64,000 nt of DNA from Azorinus chamasolen (taxonomy: Eukaryota; Mollusca; Bivalvia; Cardiida; Solecurtidae): contig OY755246.1 in the NCBI GenBank assembly GCA_963576725.1, positions 74,703,467 to 74,767,466 of the forward strand, read 5' to 3'. Under the pieces are notes generated by a model, which worked only from the letters and a program-made list of their open reading frames with translations, had not been told where the DNA came from and did no database searches. A program made the translations under genes and the position numbers. This document shows, piece after piece, positions 10,395-21,634 of this stretch; the stretch's first letter is position 1, and each line of letters opens with the position of its first letter.

Positions 10395-13300
10395 CCTATG
10401 CCATCGATAGTCTACGGTATCTTTAGATACTCTCCTCTTGTAGAAATTGTATATACATTTGAGTTTGCTTGAATATAACTACCCAGCTACTTGTTTCGTT
10501 TCAGAATATAGTGTTGAAAATATCATATCAACATGCAAAAGGTATGAGTAGCTGACTAGCTACATGAAGTGATTAAGATAACTACGGTATCTTTAGACAG
10601 AAGACACTATCCTCTTGTAGAAATTCTATATACATTTGAGTGTGCTTGAATATAACTACCCAGCTTCTTGTTTCGTTTCAGAATATAGTGTTAAAAATAT
10701 TAAAATATTATACCAACATTCAAAAGGTATCAATAGCTGACTAGCTACATGAAGCGATTAAGATACCTACGGTATCTTTAGACAGTAGGCACTCTCCTCT
10801 TGTCGAAATTATATATACATTTGAGTTTGCTAGAATATAATTACCCAGCTACTTGTTTCGTTTCAGAATATAGTGTTGAAAATATTATACCAACATTCAA
10901 AAGGTGCGAGTAGCTGACTAGCTACATGAAGTAATTAAGATAACTATGGTATCTTTAGACAGCAGACACTCTCCTCTTGTCGAAATTCTATATACATTTG
11001 AGTTTGCTTGAATATAACTACCCAGCTACTTGTTTTGTTTCAGAATATAGTGTTGAAAATATTATACCAACATTCAAAATGTACGAGTTGCTGACTAGCT
11101 ACATGAAGTAATTAAGATAACTACAGTATCTTTAGACAGCAGACACTCTCGTCTTGTCGAAATTCTATATACATTTTAGTTTGCTTGAATATAACTACCC
11201 AGTTACTTGTTTCGTTTCAGAATATAGTGTTGAAAATATTATACCAATATTCAAAAGGTATGAGTAGCTGGCTAGATACATAAAGTAATTATGATAACTA
11301 CGGTATCTTTAGACAGCAGACACTTTCCTCTTATAGAAGTTCTGTATACATTTGAGTTTGCTTGAATATAACTACCCAGCTACTTGTTTCGTTTCAGAAT
11401 ATAGTGTTGAAAATATTATACCAACATTCAAAAGGTATGAGTAGCTGGCTGGCTACATGAAGTAATTAAGATAATTACGGTATCTTTAGAAAGCAGACAC
11501 TCTACTCTTGTCGAAATTCTATATATATCTGAGATTGCTTGAATATAACTACCCAGCTACTTGTTTCGTTTAGGAATATAGTGTTAAATATTATACCAAC
11601 AATCAAAAGGTATGAGTAGCTGACCAGCTACATGAAGTAATGAAGATAACTACGGTATCTTTAGACAGAAGACACTATCCTCTTATAGAAATTCTATATA
11701 CATTTGAGTTTGCTTGAATATAACTACCCAGCTACTTGTTTCGTTTCAGAATATAGTGTTGAAAATATTATACCAACATTCCAAAGGTATGAGTAGCTGG
11801 CTAGCTACATGAAGTAATTAAGATAACTGCGGTATCTTTAGACAGAAGACACTCTCCTCTTGTCGAAATTCTATATATATTTGAGTTTGCTTGAATATAA
11901 CTACCCAGCTACTTGTTTCGTTTCAGAATATAGTGTTGAAAATATTATACCAACATTCAAAAGGTATGAGTAGCTGACTAGCTACATGAAGTAATGAAGA
12001 TAACTACGGTATCTATAGACAGCAGACATTCTCTTCTTGTCGAAATTCTATATACATTTGAGTTTGCTTGAATATAACTACCCAGCTACTTGTTTCGATT
12101 CAGAATAAAGTGTTGAAAATATTATACCAACATTCAAAAGGTACGAGTAGCTGACTAGCTACATAGAGTAATTAAGATAACTACGGTATCTTTAGACAGC
12201 AGACACTCTCCTCTTGTAGAAATTCTATGTAATTTTGAGTTTACTTGAATATAACTACCCAGCTACTTGTTTCGTTTTAGAATATATTGTTGAAATTATT
12301 ATACCATCATTCAAAAGGTATGAGTAGCTGACTAGCTACATGAATTAATTAAGATAACTACTGTATCTATAGACAGCAGACATTCTCTTCTTGTCGAAAT
12401 TCTATATACATTTGAGTTTGCTTGAATATAACTACCCAGCTACTTGTTTCGATTCAGAATAAAGTGTTGAAAATATTATACCAACATTCAAAAGGTATGA
12501 GTAGCTGACTAGCTACATAGAGTAATTAAGATAACTACGGTATCTTTAGACAGCAGACACTCTCCTCTTGTAGAAATTCTATGTAATTTTGAGTTTACTT
12601 GAATATAACTACCCAGCTACTTGTTTCGTTTTAGAATATATTGTTGAAATTATTATACCATCATTCAAAAGGTATGAGTAGCTGACTAGCTACATGAAGT
12701 AATTAAGATAACTATGGTATCTTTAGAAAGCAGACACTCTCCTCTTGTCGAAATTCTATATATATTTTAGTTTGCTTGAATATAACTACCCAGCTACTTG
12801 TTTCGTTTAAGAATATAGTGTTGAAAATATTATACCAACATTCAAAAGGTATGAGTAGCTGATTAGCTAAATGAAGTAATTAAGATAACTACAGTATCTT
12901 TAGACAGCAGACACTCTCCTCTTGTCGAAATTCTATATATATTTTAGTTTGCTTGAATATAACTACCCAGCTACTTGTTTCGTTTCAGAATATAGTGTTG
13001 AAAATATTATACCAACATTTAAAAGGTATGAGTAGCTGACTAGCTACATGAAGTAATAAAGATAACTGCGGTATCTTTAGACAGCAGACACTTTCCTATT
13101 GTCGAAATTCTATATACATTTGAGTTTGATTGAAAATAACTACCCAGCTACTTGTTTCGTTTCAGAATATAGTGTTGAAAATATTATACCAACATTCAAA
13201 AGGTATGAGTAGCTGATTAGCTAAATGAAGTAAGTAAGATAACTACGGTATATTTAGACAGCAGACACTCTCCTCTTGTCGAAATTCTATATACATTTGA

Positions 13301-13530
13301 GTTTGCTTGAAAATAACTACCCAGCTACTTGTTTCGTTTCAGAATATAGTGTTGAAAATATTATACCAACATTCAAAAGGTATGAGTAGCTGATTAGCTA
13401 CATGAAGTAGTTAAGATAACTACTGTATCTTTAGACAGCAGACACTCTCCTCTTGTCGAAATTCTATATACATTTGAGTGTGCTTGAATATATAACTACC
13501 CAGCTTCTTGTTTCGTTTCAGAATATAGGA
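10395..13530 (+). repeat. 177-bp satellite array, about 17.5 monomers
   Basis: The landmark GCTGACTAGCTAC recurs at 10551, 10736, 10913, 11090, 11267, 11444 and on to 13388, giving a period of 177 bp (one 185-bp unit contains a small duplication). Each monomer contains the perfect dyad GTAGCT-GACT-AGCTAC and a second CAGCTAC about 140 bp away, so it can fold into a stem. Adjacent 12.0-12.7 kb units share variants (for example CTATAGACAGCAGACATT), suggesting a higher-order duplication of two monomers. The array is interrupted at 13530 by PLE copy 2. Confidence 0.95.
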
Positions 13531-14842
13531 CAAAAATGAGTCATGCAGGAAACACCACATACAGAACAAACAGCCACCCGAACAACAACACAAGGGAACA
13601 GCAAATGTACACAACTATAAAAACATCAAGTGACGCACAAAGACAAAACAAACATACAATAGGGGGAAGATGGAAGTACCGCCTTGGAACGGTCAGTGAC
13701 AAAAGTCACTGGGGGGGGGGGGTTAAACCGGTTTATGGGCGCCCAACCTCACACTTATTCCATCCCCACCCTAAAAGACAAACAGTGTAAATAAACGTAT
13801 CCCCTCTCCGACTAATCTACAACAACCGCGACGGTAAATACAGTGGTAAAGTGCATGTATAACGAAAACATTTAAGTGAACAAACTGTATCCACCTATCG
13901 CTAGTGTACTCAATGATTGAGCTGCAAACAGAGTAACTGTAGAAAAGTAATAAAGGGTACGACAAAAACGAAATAGTACAGATATCCGACGTTCTCCTTC
14001 CATTTCTGGATTTAAGAGGTGGCCTTCATAGAGTACTAAACCTTTCTTGTCGGCGTACATGCAAAGAGACCAGCGTGATTGCCAACTGTAAAAGGGTTGA
14101 CAACCAAACATGCAGTATGTTGTAGTACTACAGGATCATATCCCATTTTAATGAATTTTTTAACATATTTGATGAACAAAGTGAGAAAATGCGTATGTCC
14201 AATAATTTTACGAAGTTTGTAAATCACATCACCATAAAATTCAGGATGTGAAATACCGTGTCGCAGAAGCGCCTTGAGATTACATTGGTACTTGCCAATA
14301 AGCGAGAGATTTCGATAGTAAAATTTAGAGAAAGTTTTTCTTAGTTTATGGTATCTATATCCTTGCTTAAGCGGTTTTTCAGTTAAAATGATATTTCGAC
14401 TGTTAAAATCGTCAATAGATGGACGAACAAGCTCTAGCAAAACGAATAAGTTGAGATATATAAACCCCGTAAGATGGAGCACGGGGAACATCCCGTCAAG
14501 ATGAGGAAAATTTACAATATTAAAATATATTTTAGAAGAAATCATTCCATTATCAATTTTAAGGTCTAGATCAAGAAACGCTGCATAATTGTCGGACATG
14601 TTAGCTTTATTCAATTTGAGTTCTTTAAGATAACCTGTAGGAATCAGAGCATCAAAGAAAGGGTTATCTAAGTTAAAAAAATCATCCAAATATCGACAAG
14701 CAAGTTTCATTGAAGGCTTTTATAACATCTTCTTGTGATTCAGAATTCAAACGCAACATGAAATCTCTATCATAGCAGTACAAAAACAAATCTGCGACAA
14801 GTGGTGCACAATTCGTACCCATAGGAATACCAATTACCTGAC
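13531..14842 (-). mobile_element. PLE-like element, family A, copy 2, inserted in the satellite
   Basis: The left junction is in satellite GAATATAG and the right junction resumes at GTTGAAAAC, which are consecutive in an intact monomer (GAATATAGTGTTGAAAATA). The insertion is therefore precise to a few bases and has no evident target duplication. The element is 5'-truncated at the RT motif preceding GIPMG. It includes the core and a perfect CAGTGAC-AAAA-GTCACTG stem (13678-13711). Confidence 0.85.
14036..14842 (-). pseudogene. PLE-like reverse transcriptase fragment (palm to C-terminus)
   Basis: It contains the GIPMGTNCAP motif (in a separate frame near 14800-14840) and the catalytic RYLDD motif, then LDLDLKIDNG and the conserved C-terminal region to VGNHAGLFAC. 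Compared with copy 3 it has a 4-bp insertion just upstream of RYLDD, an in-frame loss of seven codons after SSKIY, and two compensating small indels around the DG-VPRAP region. It is therefore inactive. It ends at TAG like copy 3. No nuclease domain is seen. Confidence 0.8.
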
Positions 14843-15350
14843 GGTTGAAAACATTATACCAACATTAAAAAGGTATGAGTAGCTGGCTAGCTACATGGAG
14901 TAATTAAGATAACTACGTTATCTTTAGAAAACAGACCCTCTCCTCTTGTAGAAACTCTATATACATTTGAGTTTGCTTGAATATAACTACACAGCTCCTT
15001 GTTTCTTTCAGAATATAGTGCTGAGAAAATCATACCGACATTCAAAAGGTTTGAGTAGCTGACTAGCTACATGAAGTAATTAAGGTAACTACGGTATTTT
15101 TGGAAAGAAGACACTTTCCTCTTGTCTAAATTCTACAACATTTTGCCGTTGATTGAATAAATCTAATTAGCTACTTGTTTCGTTTCAGTAGATTGTGCTC
15201 AAAATATCACATTGGCATTTTAAAGGTATGAGTAGTTGACTAGCTACATGAAGTTAGCAAAGTAACGACGATATCTTTAGAAAGCAGACACTCTCCTCTT
15301 GTAGAAATTCCAAAAGGCTTGAATATGACTAGATCTACCCAGCTGCTTGT
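14843..15350 (+). repeat. 177-bp satellite, continuation after the PLE, about 2.8 monomers
   Basis: It resumes in phase with the monomer at the PLE junction. The units diverge progressively to the right (for example CATACCGACATTCAAAAGG, then CACATTGGCATTTTAAAGG), as expected at an array edge. Confidence 0.88.
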
Positions 15351-15545
15351 TTCCTACTAGTAACTAACCTTTCCTACTACTAGTAGCCAGTTACTAGTAG
15401 CCAGGTTTTTCTATTATAAGTAGCCAGTTACTAGTAGCTGGTTACTAGTAACCAACTTTTCCTACTACTAGTAGCCAGTTACTAGTAGCCAAGTTTACCT
15501 ACTACAAGTAGCTAGTTACTAGTAACCAGCTACTAGTAGCCAACT
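15351..15545. repeat. ACTAGTAGCC short tandem/palindromic repeat
   Basis: Many repeats of TACTAGTAGCCAGTTACTAG with slight variants. The core ACTAGT is self-complementary. The repeat begins right at the satellite edge. Confidence 0.75.
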
Positions 15546-16520
15546 TTTCCGATCTCCCTATTCATCCTACAGACCCCCTATACTTCCGTTGTGGGTCAGT
15601 GACAAACCCAGTAACTAATAATCCAGGCACTGTGACGAATGCTCATGTCATGTTATAAGCATGTGTAATAAAATTAGCCAGAAGCAAACTTTATCAAACT
15701 ATATTGTCTCTAATGGGAAACTATGAAAAGCATCTTGGAAAACTCATTGAGGTTTTAAACTGCTGACTGGATCTCATTCGCAAAGAATATGTGCATAACT
15801 GGTTCATTCATTCTTAAAACCTGAGTTTAAACTTGAGATACGAGCGTACGTGATGTGATTCATCACACACTTACTTGTATTGTAACTATGCTATGACCAT
15901 TATACAGTATACAGATGGACTTGCTACACAAAGACGAACTTTGACAATTTACAATGCCATTTTGAAAGCTTGTCACGTTAGAATCAATAACTAACACGCA
16001 TGTCAATGAGCAGTATAGGCAGATATAAAACTCTGTACACTAAACAAGAAGGCTAATGTTTTTGCTGTGTACAATATGACCTTTCCCTTTAGCGGCCTCT
16101 TAACGAATAAACATGAGTGTCCTTTCTAGGTGGATACTAGTGCAGAAAAGAAATAATGCAGAACACTCCTATGGGATCTTTCTGCAGAGGTTTGGCTCTG
16201 TATTACGCTACCAGCTGTCCTAAAATATTGAAACCTCTGACAGGTCGTTTGTAAAGAATAGAGAGCCTTTATGATCACAAAAGCACTAGATCTACGGAAG
16301 AATATTGAAACATCGAGGCAACTCGTTTATTAAAAGCTATTGAGAAAACACGAATGTAAGGTCCAACTTTTATTTAAAAAAAAGGGAGTCGTGCATGTTT
16401 TGTAGATTTTCCATTTGGTATTAATTAAAGCCATGTTCGAGAAAATGCCCTTTGCAACATAGGCTAAGAAAGTCATGGCGTCGTGGAAGTACCGTCTAAT
16501 CACGGTCTACAGTTTTTCAT
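15546..16520. other. No recognisable feature
   Basis: About 1 kb of apparently single-copy DNA. No frame longer than background and no repeat seen. Confidence 0.4.
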
Positions 16521-17300
16521 TATACCCCCGCAAACTTCTCGGGGAGTATACCCTGTCCGGCGGTCGGGTGGTCGGGCGATCCGTCGGTAGTTGGTGTCGC
16601 GAACTCCTCCTTCAGTTTTAAAGTTACTGAATTTATATTTTGTATACATAGTACCTACGGGTAGTAGAGGCAATTTTCACGTGTTTACTGCTGGCCATTG
16701 CAGAATTATCTCCTCCTGAACTTTTATTTTTATTTTTGCATGAAACACGGGTAATTGGTGTCGCGAACGCCTTCAATCAGAAAGTTATTCAGTTTATATT
16801 TGGTATACATAATAACCATGGATGGTAAAAGTGGAGGACGCAATTTTCACATGTTTAGCCCTGGGCATTGCAGAATACTTCCCCTGAACTTTTGAGTATT
16901 TTTGTCATTTAGGCATGAAATATTGAGAGTTGGTGTCGTGAAATTGAAGGAGGCTTCAGTCTGAAAGTTATTGAATTGATGCTTGCCACACATAATGACC
17001 ACCAATTGTACATGTGTAAGACGAAATGTTCCTGTGTTTAGGGGCAGGCATTACATAATCATTTCCACTTGAACTCGGAGTATTTTTGTCATTGTGTCCT
17101 GTTACATGGGTAGTTTGTGTCACCAACTTGGATTTGCAATCAAGGCTGTCGTGCGGGATATTCATCACCTTTAGTGATAGTTCTTGTTTTTTCGCGTTTT
17201 CTAGACGGCAGGTGTGCACTGTTTGCAAAGATGGTACAATTTCTCGTGATGCGCTATATAGACACTCTTATACGAGTGCTTCCTTTTATTTGTTTATTCA
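16521..17300. repeat. TATACCCCC-palindrome element with ~165-185 bp internal repeats
   Basis: It starts with a near-palindrome TATACCCCCGC...CGGGGAGTATA (16521-16550), followed by a GTCCGGCGGTCGGGTGGTCGG tract and then about four diverged units marked by TGGTGTCGCGAAC at 16593, 16757 and about 16931. The order (palindrome, GGACA-type tract, tandem body) mirrors the elements at 30151-31092 and 60660-61870. Confidence 0.65.
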
Positions 17301-18090
17301 ACGGGTTAAATAAAATGATAAGATGTGTGCCTTAGCAATCGGTCTATTATTCTCCTTAGTAAACGAGCTCAATGCAGAGAAGAACCCAATTAAAAAGCCG
17401 ACCTAAAATGTACGTTTGTTATACCGTTATATAAGGCGGCTCAGGATCAAATCTGGAATCCGAATAAATTATCAATAGTCAATATACATTGTAATTATAT
17501 TTAAGTCTAACTATTTGTAATGATTGTATATGATATATTACAATAACGTTGCTATAAATTGCCTACGGCGTAAGAGCTCCACTTTTGATTTATGATTGTG
17601 AAGGCAAACATTGATCTATAACCGCCATTAACTTATCCCTTTCTAAAAGTGTGTCTGCTTCAATATTCCTGGTTATGTTTTCTCCCCTGTTGTTTCTAAC
17701 ACATGTTCAGTTTCAAACAGTTTGGATCTTGATGAGACGCCGAGTGTATGGATATAACGGTGTCAAATAGCTCTCAGAAGTAGTAACTGCACACGGACAA
17801 CGTCTCACAGTATCAAATCATCGATCAGACAATGAAGACAACCATTCATTTTCATTGAATTACTATTATATTCCGGCAGGATTTGAGTCTTGGAACTCTA
17901 TGTAGCATGTTTATCAATACTTTATCGTCTTGTTCTCTACTTTATTGAGAATATGACTCAAGGATTGTTATTTTGGATCTCGGGATACAGTTTGGGTTGG
18001 AGCAGTGTCAAGAGCAATTCTTGGCTTCAATATTGTTCTTGGATTTTCTTGGTTCTCCCTCCGTAACATTGAAGCGACCCAGTGCAAAGC
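17301..18090. other. No recognisable feature
   Basis: Apparently unique DNA. I see no gene or repeat I can name. Confidence 0.4.
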
Positions 18091-18260
18091 ATGGTAAACC
18101 GGTGTAATGACGAATTTGTACTCCCCAGTCCATTTTCTACGGCTAAAGGGGTACTTATTCGTCAACGAATAAGTTCTCCCCTGTCAAAGGTCCCATAATA
18201 GTATGACTCCCCTCACGCAGTTCATGTACTCCCGTAGAAAAATTAATCCCCTTTAAAATT
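18091..18260. repeat. 'GTAATGACGAATTTGTACTCCC' dispersed repeat, copy 1
   Basis: It begins CCGGTGTAATGACGAATTTG and contains a perfect 10-bp palindrome ACTTATTCGT-CA-ACGAATAAGT (18153-18174). An inverted copy of the same terminus ends at about 25890 (GGGAGTACAAATTCGTCATT then ACACCGG). Non-coding. Confidence 0.6.
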
Positions 18261-18309
18261 AAACGCAAAACACTTTGTTTCGCGGGTACACTGGATTAAA
18301 CTTATCGGT

Positions 18310-18435
18310 CGATTGGTAGGTGAGTCAGTCGGTCGGACGATTGGTCGATTAGTTGGTCAGTCAGTCGGTCGGACGATTGGTCGATTAGTTGGTCGGTCAG
18401 TCGGTCGGACGATTGGTCGATTAGTTGGTCGGTCC
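18310..18435. repeat. 36-bp tandem repeat, about 3 copies
   Basis: GGACGATTGGTCGATTAGTT recurs at 18335, 18371 and 18407, with GGTCAGTCGGTC between copies. Confidence 0.85.
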
Positions 18436-18770
18436 GAATAATATTCTTGCATTGACCACTGATACAGTTTTTAATGTATTTCACATTATAATCTTTACAT
18501 GTTCTTGTGCAATATATACTTTTTGCCTCTGTCAGATTCGTCATTGCAAAGATATAGCACTTAGAGAGGGACAAAAATTGAGATATGCATGGAGCTTTTT
18601 ATACAGTTTTTAAGAGATTTAAATGAACCCATACACATAGCCACTATAGGGTGTCCTTGTGCAGGATGTACTTTTTGAATGGATCGGAATTGTAATTGCA
18701 AAATTATGACCCTTTGATCCGATATGCACTGTAACTGACATCTTTTCTTAATGTGTAAAGGCTTTATTGC
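18436..18770. other. No recognisable feature
   Basis: Spacer; nothing supportable. Confidence 0.35.
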
Positions 18771-18812
18771 GTCTTGTATGTGGCTTTGCCTGCTTGACTT
18801 TACTATTTCCAT
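18771..18812 (+). mobile_element. Extreme 3' tail of a family B PLE
   Basis: GCGTCTTGTATGTGGCTTTG followed by CCTGCTTGACTTTACTATTTCCAT matches the last ~42 bases of the family B copies at 10020-10063 and 59515-59560. It appears to be a very short 5'-truncated insertion. Confidence 0.65.
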
Positions 18813-18904
18813 GTATATCACTGTGGGTTCGGGGGCATTTTTGTCTAATTAGTGACTGCTCTAGGTAACACTTAGCATTCCATTACAATCTGCACATGCG
18901 CAGA

Positions 18905-19080
18905 CTCTCGTCTGCTTCATGTTTAACCCTTTCGGTGCCAACTTTCTGATTGTTACCAAGTTTGTTAAATCATACGGCAAAGTAAGGAAATGACATAAAT
19001 AAATGCAATTTTCACAGGAATAAAGCACAGATATAGAAATGGATTCCCTCCTCGGCGCTCTGTATTTAAGTGATAGCATT
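18905..19080. repeat. Short interspersed repeat, copy 1
   Basis: It shares AAGTTTGTTAAATC, GGAAATGA and AGGAATAAAGCACAGAT blocks, in the same order, with the ~170-bp insertion at 29694-29866 inside LINE-2. No tRNA-like promoter boxes were recognised. Confidence 0.5.
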
Positions 19081-19084
19081 ACGA

Positions 19085-19420
19085 CTGGTCGTTGGGTGCA
19101 TATTTGACGGATTGTCACAGTTGTTGTGTTATGTTTTGCGTGTTGTCCTGTGTTCGCCGTCGTCTGTGTTGTGGGTGGGTCCGGCGGGGATGCTTTTGTT
19201 TGCAGTGTTTGTGGAGCTGGGGTGGCTTTGGGGGGGGGGGGGGACGTCCGTGGGCCGGTTTGGGCCCCCGGTGGTGTTTTTGCTGCTGGCCGTGCCAAGG
19301 CGGTACTCTCTTTGTCACCCTTCCTTTTGTTTGCCTTGCGTCTTTGTGCTTGTTATTTGTTCATGTGTGGAACGTTTGTCCCTGGTTCTTGTGTGTCTTT
19401 TGGTGTTTTCTGTGTTCATT

Positions 19421-19454
<34 letters not shown>

Positions 19455-19557
19455 TTGGGTGTGTGGTTGTGTGTGTGTGTGTCATGCTGTCTATCAGTGT
19501 TTTGGTGGTGGTTGCGTCTTGCATGTGACTTTGCCTGCTTGACTTTACTACTTTTCC
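19085..19557 (+). mobile_element. Family B PLE 3' tail (solo)
   Basis: The sequence starts at CATATTTGACGGATTGTCACAG, equivalent to 9607 of the 9.1-10.1 kb copy. It includes the stem-loop/core (19269-19304), a TG microsatellite (19423-19450) and the terminus GACTTTACTACTTTTCCAT. It has no coding region. Its 3' end abuts the 3' end of LINE-1 tail to tail. Confidence 0.78.
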
Positions 19558-20297
19558 ATTATTATTATTATACCACATTTATATAGCGCTCTTTTCACAC
19601 AGGATATGTGCGTTCAAAAGCGCTTCACATAGATACTTATATATAGAGAATAATAATAATAAAAAAGAATTTATTTAGAACATATGTAAACCAATTTCAT
19701 CCTTTCCGTAAGTTTGTCTGTCTGTGTCATCATAAAAAAATAAAATTTGAATGTAACATTCTATGCACAGTGACAGTACGTCACACAGTTTTGACTCAGA
19801 CCCAACACAATTGGGTACATGTTTTGGCATACAACACTACACATAAAATATTGCTTGAAAATTGGGTAACAGAACATGTCATTTTGAAGTTCATGCATAT
19901 ACACTAAGCAATACAAATAAACAACTGTTATATACGCGCAATATGCACCCCCCCCCCAAAGTCAAACACTATTCGACCCGCTAAGGCAATGAGGGAGCAC
20001 ACAAAGGATAAGCAGTATTTTAACGTAGTTGTAATAGGGTATATCCGAAATTTAATTACAGAGTAAAATGTCCTATTATGGGAACCTAAAAAGCCCAGCC
20101 AAAGTAAAACTAAAGAGGGTATCCCGTATACTGTTCCTACAACATGTTGCACCTGCTGCAATGGAAAGGAATCATATCGGACAAATCGAGACTGACTGAG
20201 ACACGCGATGCTGCATCGGACCGTACATGTTTAACCTGCCCACTGCCCATATATTACACGACCCAGTTCACTGGTAAGCAAAAATAAGGAAACTGGG

Positions 20298-20534
20298 TTA
20301 GCTTAACAGGAATCCCTTACACTGGTTGAGGGCAGGGTAGCAAGTCATGCCAGCAAGACTCCCAATGTACCAGTTGGCTACAGGGATGCCCTGTTCCACT
20401 ACGATGCTCCATCCGGCATTGGAACTGGAGTTACCAGAGGTACCAAACATATAGGGATGCCCCGTTTGACAACAGCACTCCCTCGGAATCAAACTCCTGG
20501 ACAGCAGAATCCGGCTGACACAACACCCGCACAT
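20298..20534 (-). other. Unrecognised 78-codon frame within the LINE-1 3' region
   Basis: A Cys- and Gly-rich frame (ECCCQTGHPYMFGTSGNSSS near its middle). AGGGATGCCC occurs twice at the DNA level. I know no family that matches, and it could be chance. Confidence 0.15.
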
Positions 20535-20753
20535 ACAACAGCAAGGGGATTCCCTAGAAGTCCATAAAAATCATGGATGGGATCTTTTTTGTTCGTTTAT
20601 CTAATTATTTCTTCTACATTTGTGGAGCATTATGTTTGAAAAAGAGGGTTTAAAAAAGTCCCACAGTCATAAGCGAGTGGCAGGATCAACACGCTGTGGC
20701 GAATGCAGCAGTTTTGATAACCGACGATTATTAGCTACGTTTTCTAAACTGCC

Positions 20754-21194
20754 CTAATAATGTATGTTGAAGAAATGCGTTTTCAGAGATGTTTTGAAAC
20801 ATGCCAGTGAGCTTGCATCTCTAACACCTGATGGTAGAGCATTCCAGAGTTTCGAAGCTGCATGCATGAAACTTCTCTCACCGTATTTTACCTTACGACT
20901 TTTTGGTACAAATAACGTCAAAGAACTACTTGCTGATCTTAATTCTCTGCGGGGCCTGTACACGTCAAGCATGTCGACAATGTACTTGGCGGATACATTG
21001 TGCATGACTTTATACGTAAGTGTCAGAATTTTGAATTCAATCCGATGTTGAACCGGAAGCCAATGAAGTTCCTTCAAAACCGGCGTGATATGATCATATC
21101 GAGAAGTCCTGGTTATGATGCGGGCTGCTGTGTTTTGCACTCTTTGAAGTTGCAGGTGGGACTCAATGCGTTTGTCAACCACTTTTTCTAACAC
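20754..21194 (-). pseudogene. LINE-1 C-terminal region
   Basis: It contains LQRVQNTAARIITR, ITPVLKELHWLPV and RIEFKILTLTYKVMHN, which are typical of the region after the RT core in CR1/L2/Jockey-like LINEs. It ends at LKTHFFNIHY and a stop. Its N-terminal portion (VLEKVVDKRIESHLQ) belongs to the early RT fingers region. The junction between HLQ and LQRVQ skips the whole catalytic palm, so no YADD box exists. The sequence CTGCAACTT at the junction could be the microhomology used in the deletion. Confidence 0.8.
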
Positions 21195-21634
21195 TTTAGA
21201 GACAAATGGCAGATTTGATACAGGCCTATATTTTTAAGTTCGTTTGAATCGAGATCAGGTTTCTTTAAAAGGGGTCTGATATGTGACCCCTTGAAACTTT
21301 TTGGAACGCAGGCAGTGTCTAAAGAGGAGTTAACAATGTTTGTCAAAATCGGTAGCAGTTCATCAAGGCATGCCTTTAGCAGCCATGTAGGTATTGGATC
21401 CAGTTCGTAAGACTTACAGGGGGATGCCTTAATGATCTGTTCTACTTCTTCCACTGTAGCTGCACTAAACTTTTCTAAAAAATGTGTTGAATGCTGCATC
21501 TCTGGTAATCGGCACACTGGATACAGTGCCTGATGCAATATCTGCCCGTATTTTGTCCACCTTTTCAACGAAAAAGTCATGGAATTCTTATGCAAGTTGT
21601 TTTGAAGATGAAGTCTTAGGCAATGAGATATCAT
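21188..21634 (-). pseudogene. LINE-1 linker and N-terminal RT region
   Basis: Recognisable motifs: EVEQIIKASPCKSYELDPIP, TWLLK, LLPILTNIVNSSL and PLLKKPDLD, the standard lead-in to a LINE RT. One base is missing near 21235, which turns the NYRPVSNLP-type motif out of frame, and the frame then stops. The 5' side is also out of frame with the endonuclease ORF that ends at 21588, so at least two frameshifts separate the original single ORF. Confidence 0.8.

Noticed and set aside
10395..13530. CRISPR-like array (regular repeats)
   Set aside because: The units are 177 bp without distinct spacers, in a eukaryotic context. This is a satellite.
10395..15350. Hammerhead ribozyme in the satellite (CTGAAACGAAAC resembles part of the core)
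   Set aside because: The required CTGATGA box and correctly spaced GAAA and stems are missing.
19070..19586. Overlapping 138-164 codon frames in the G/T-rich PLE tail
   Set aside because: The same non-coding tail occurs at several loci with frameshifts between copies, so no frame is conserved.
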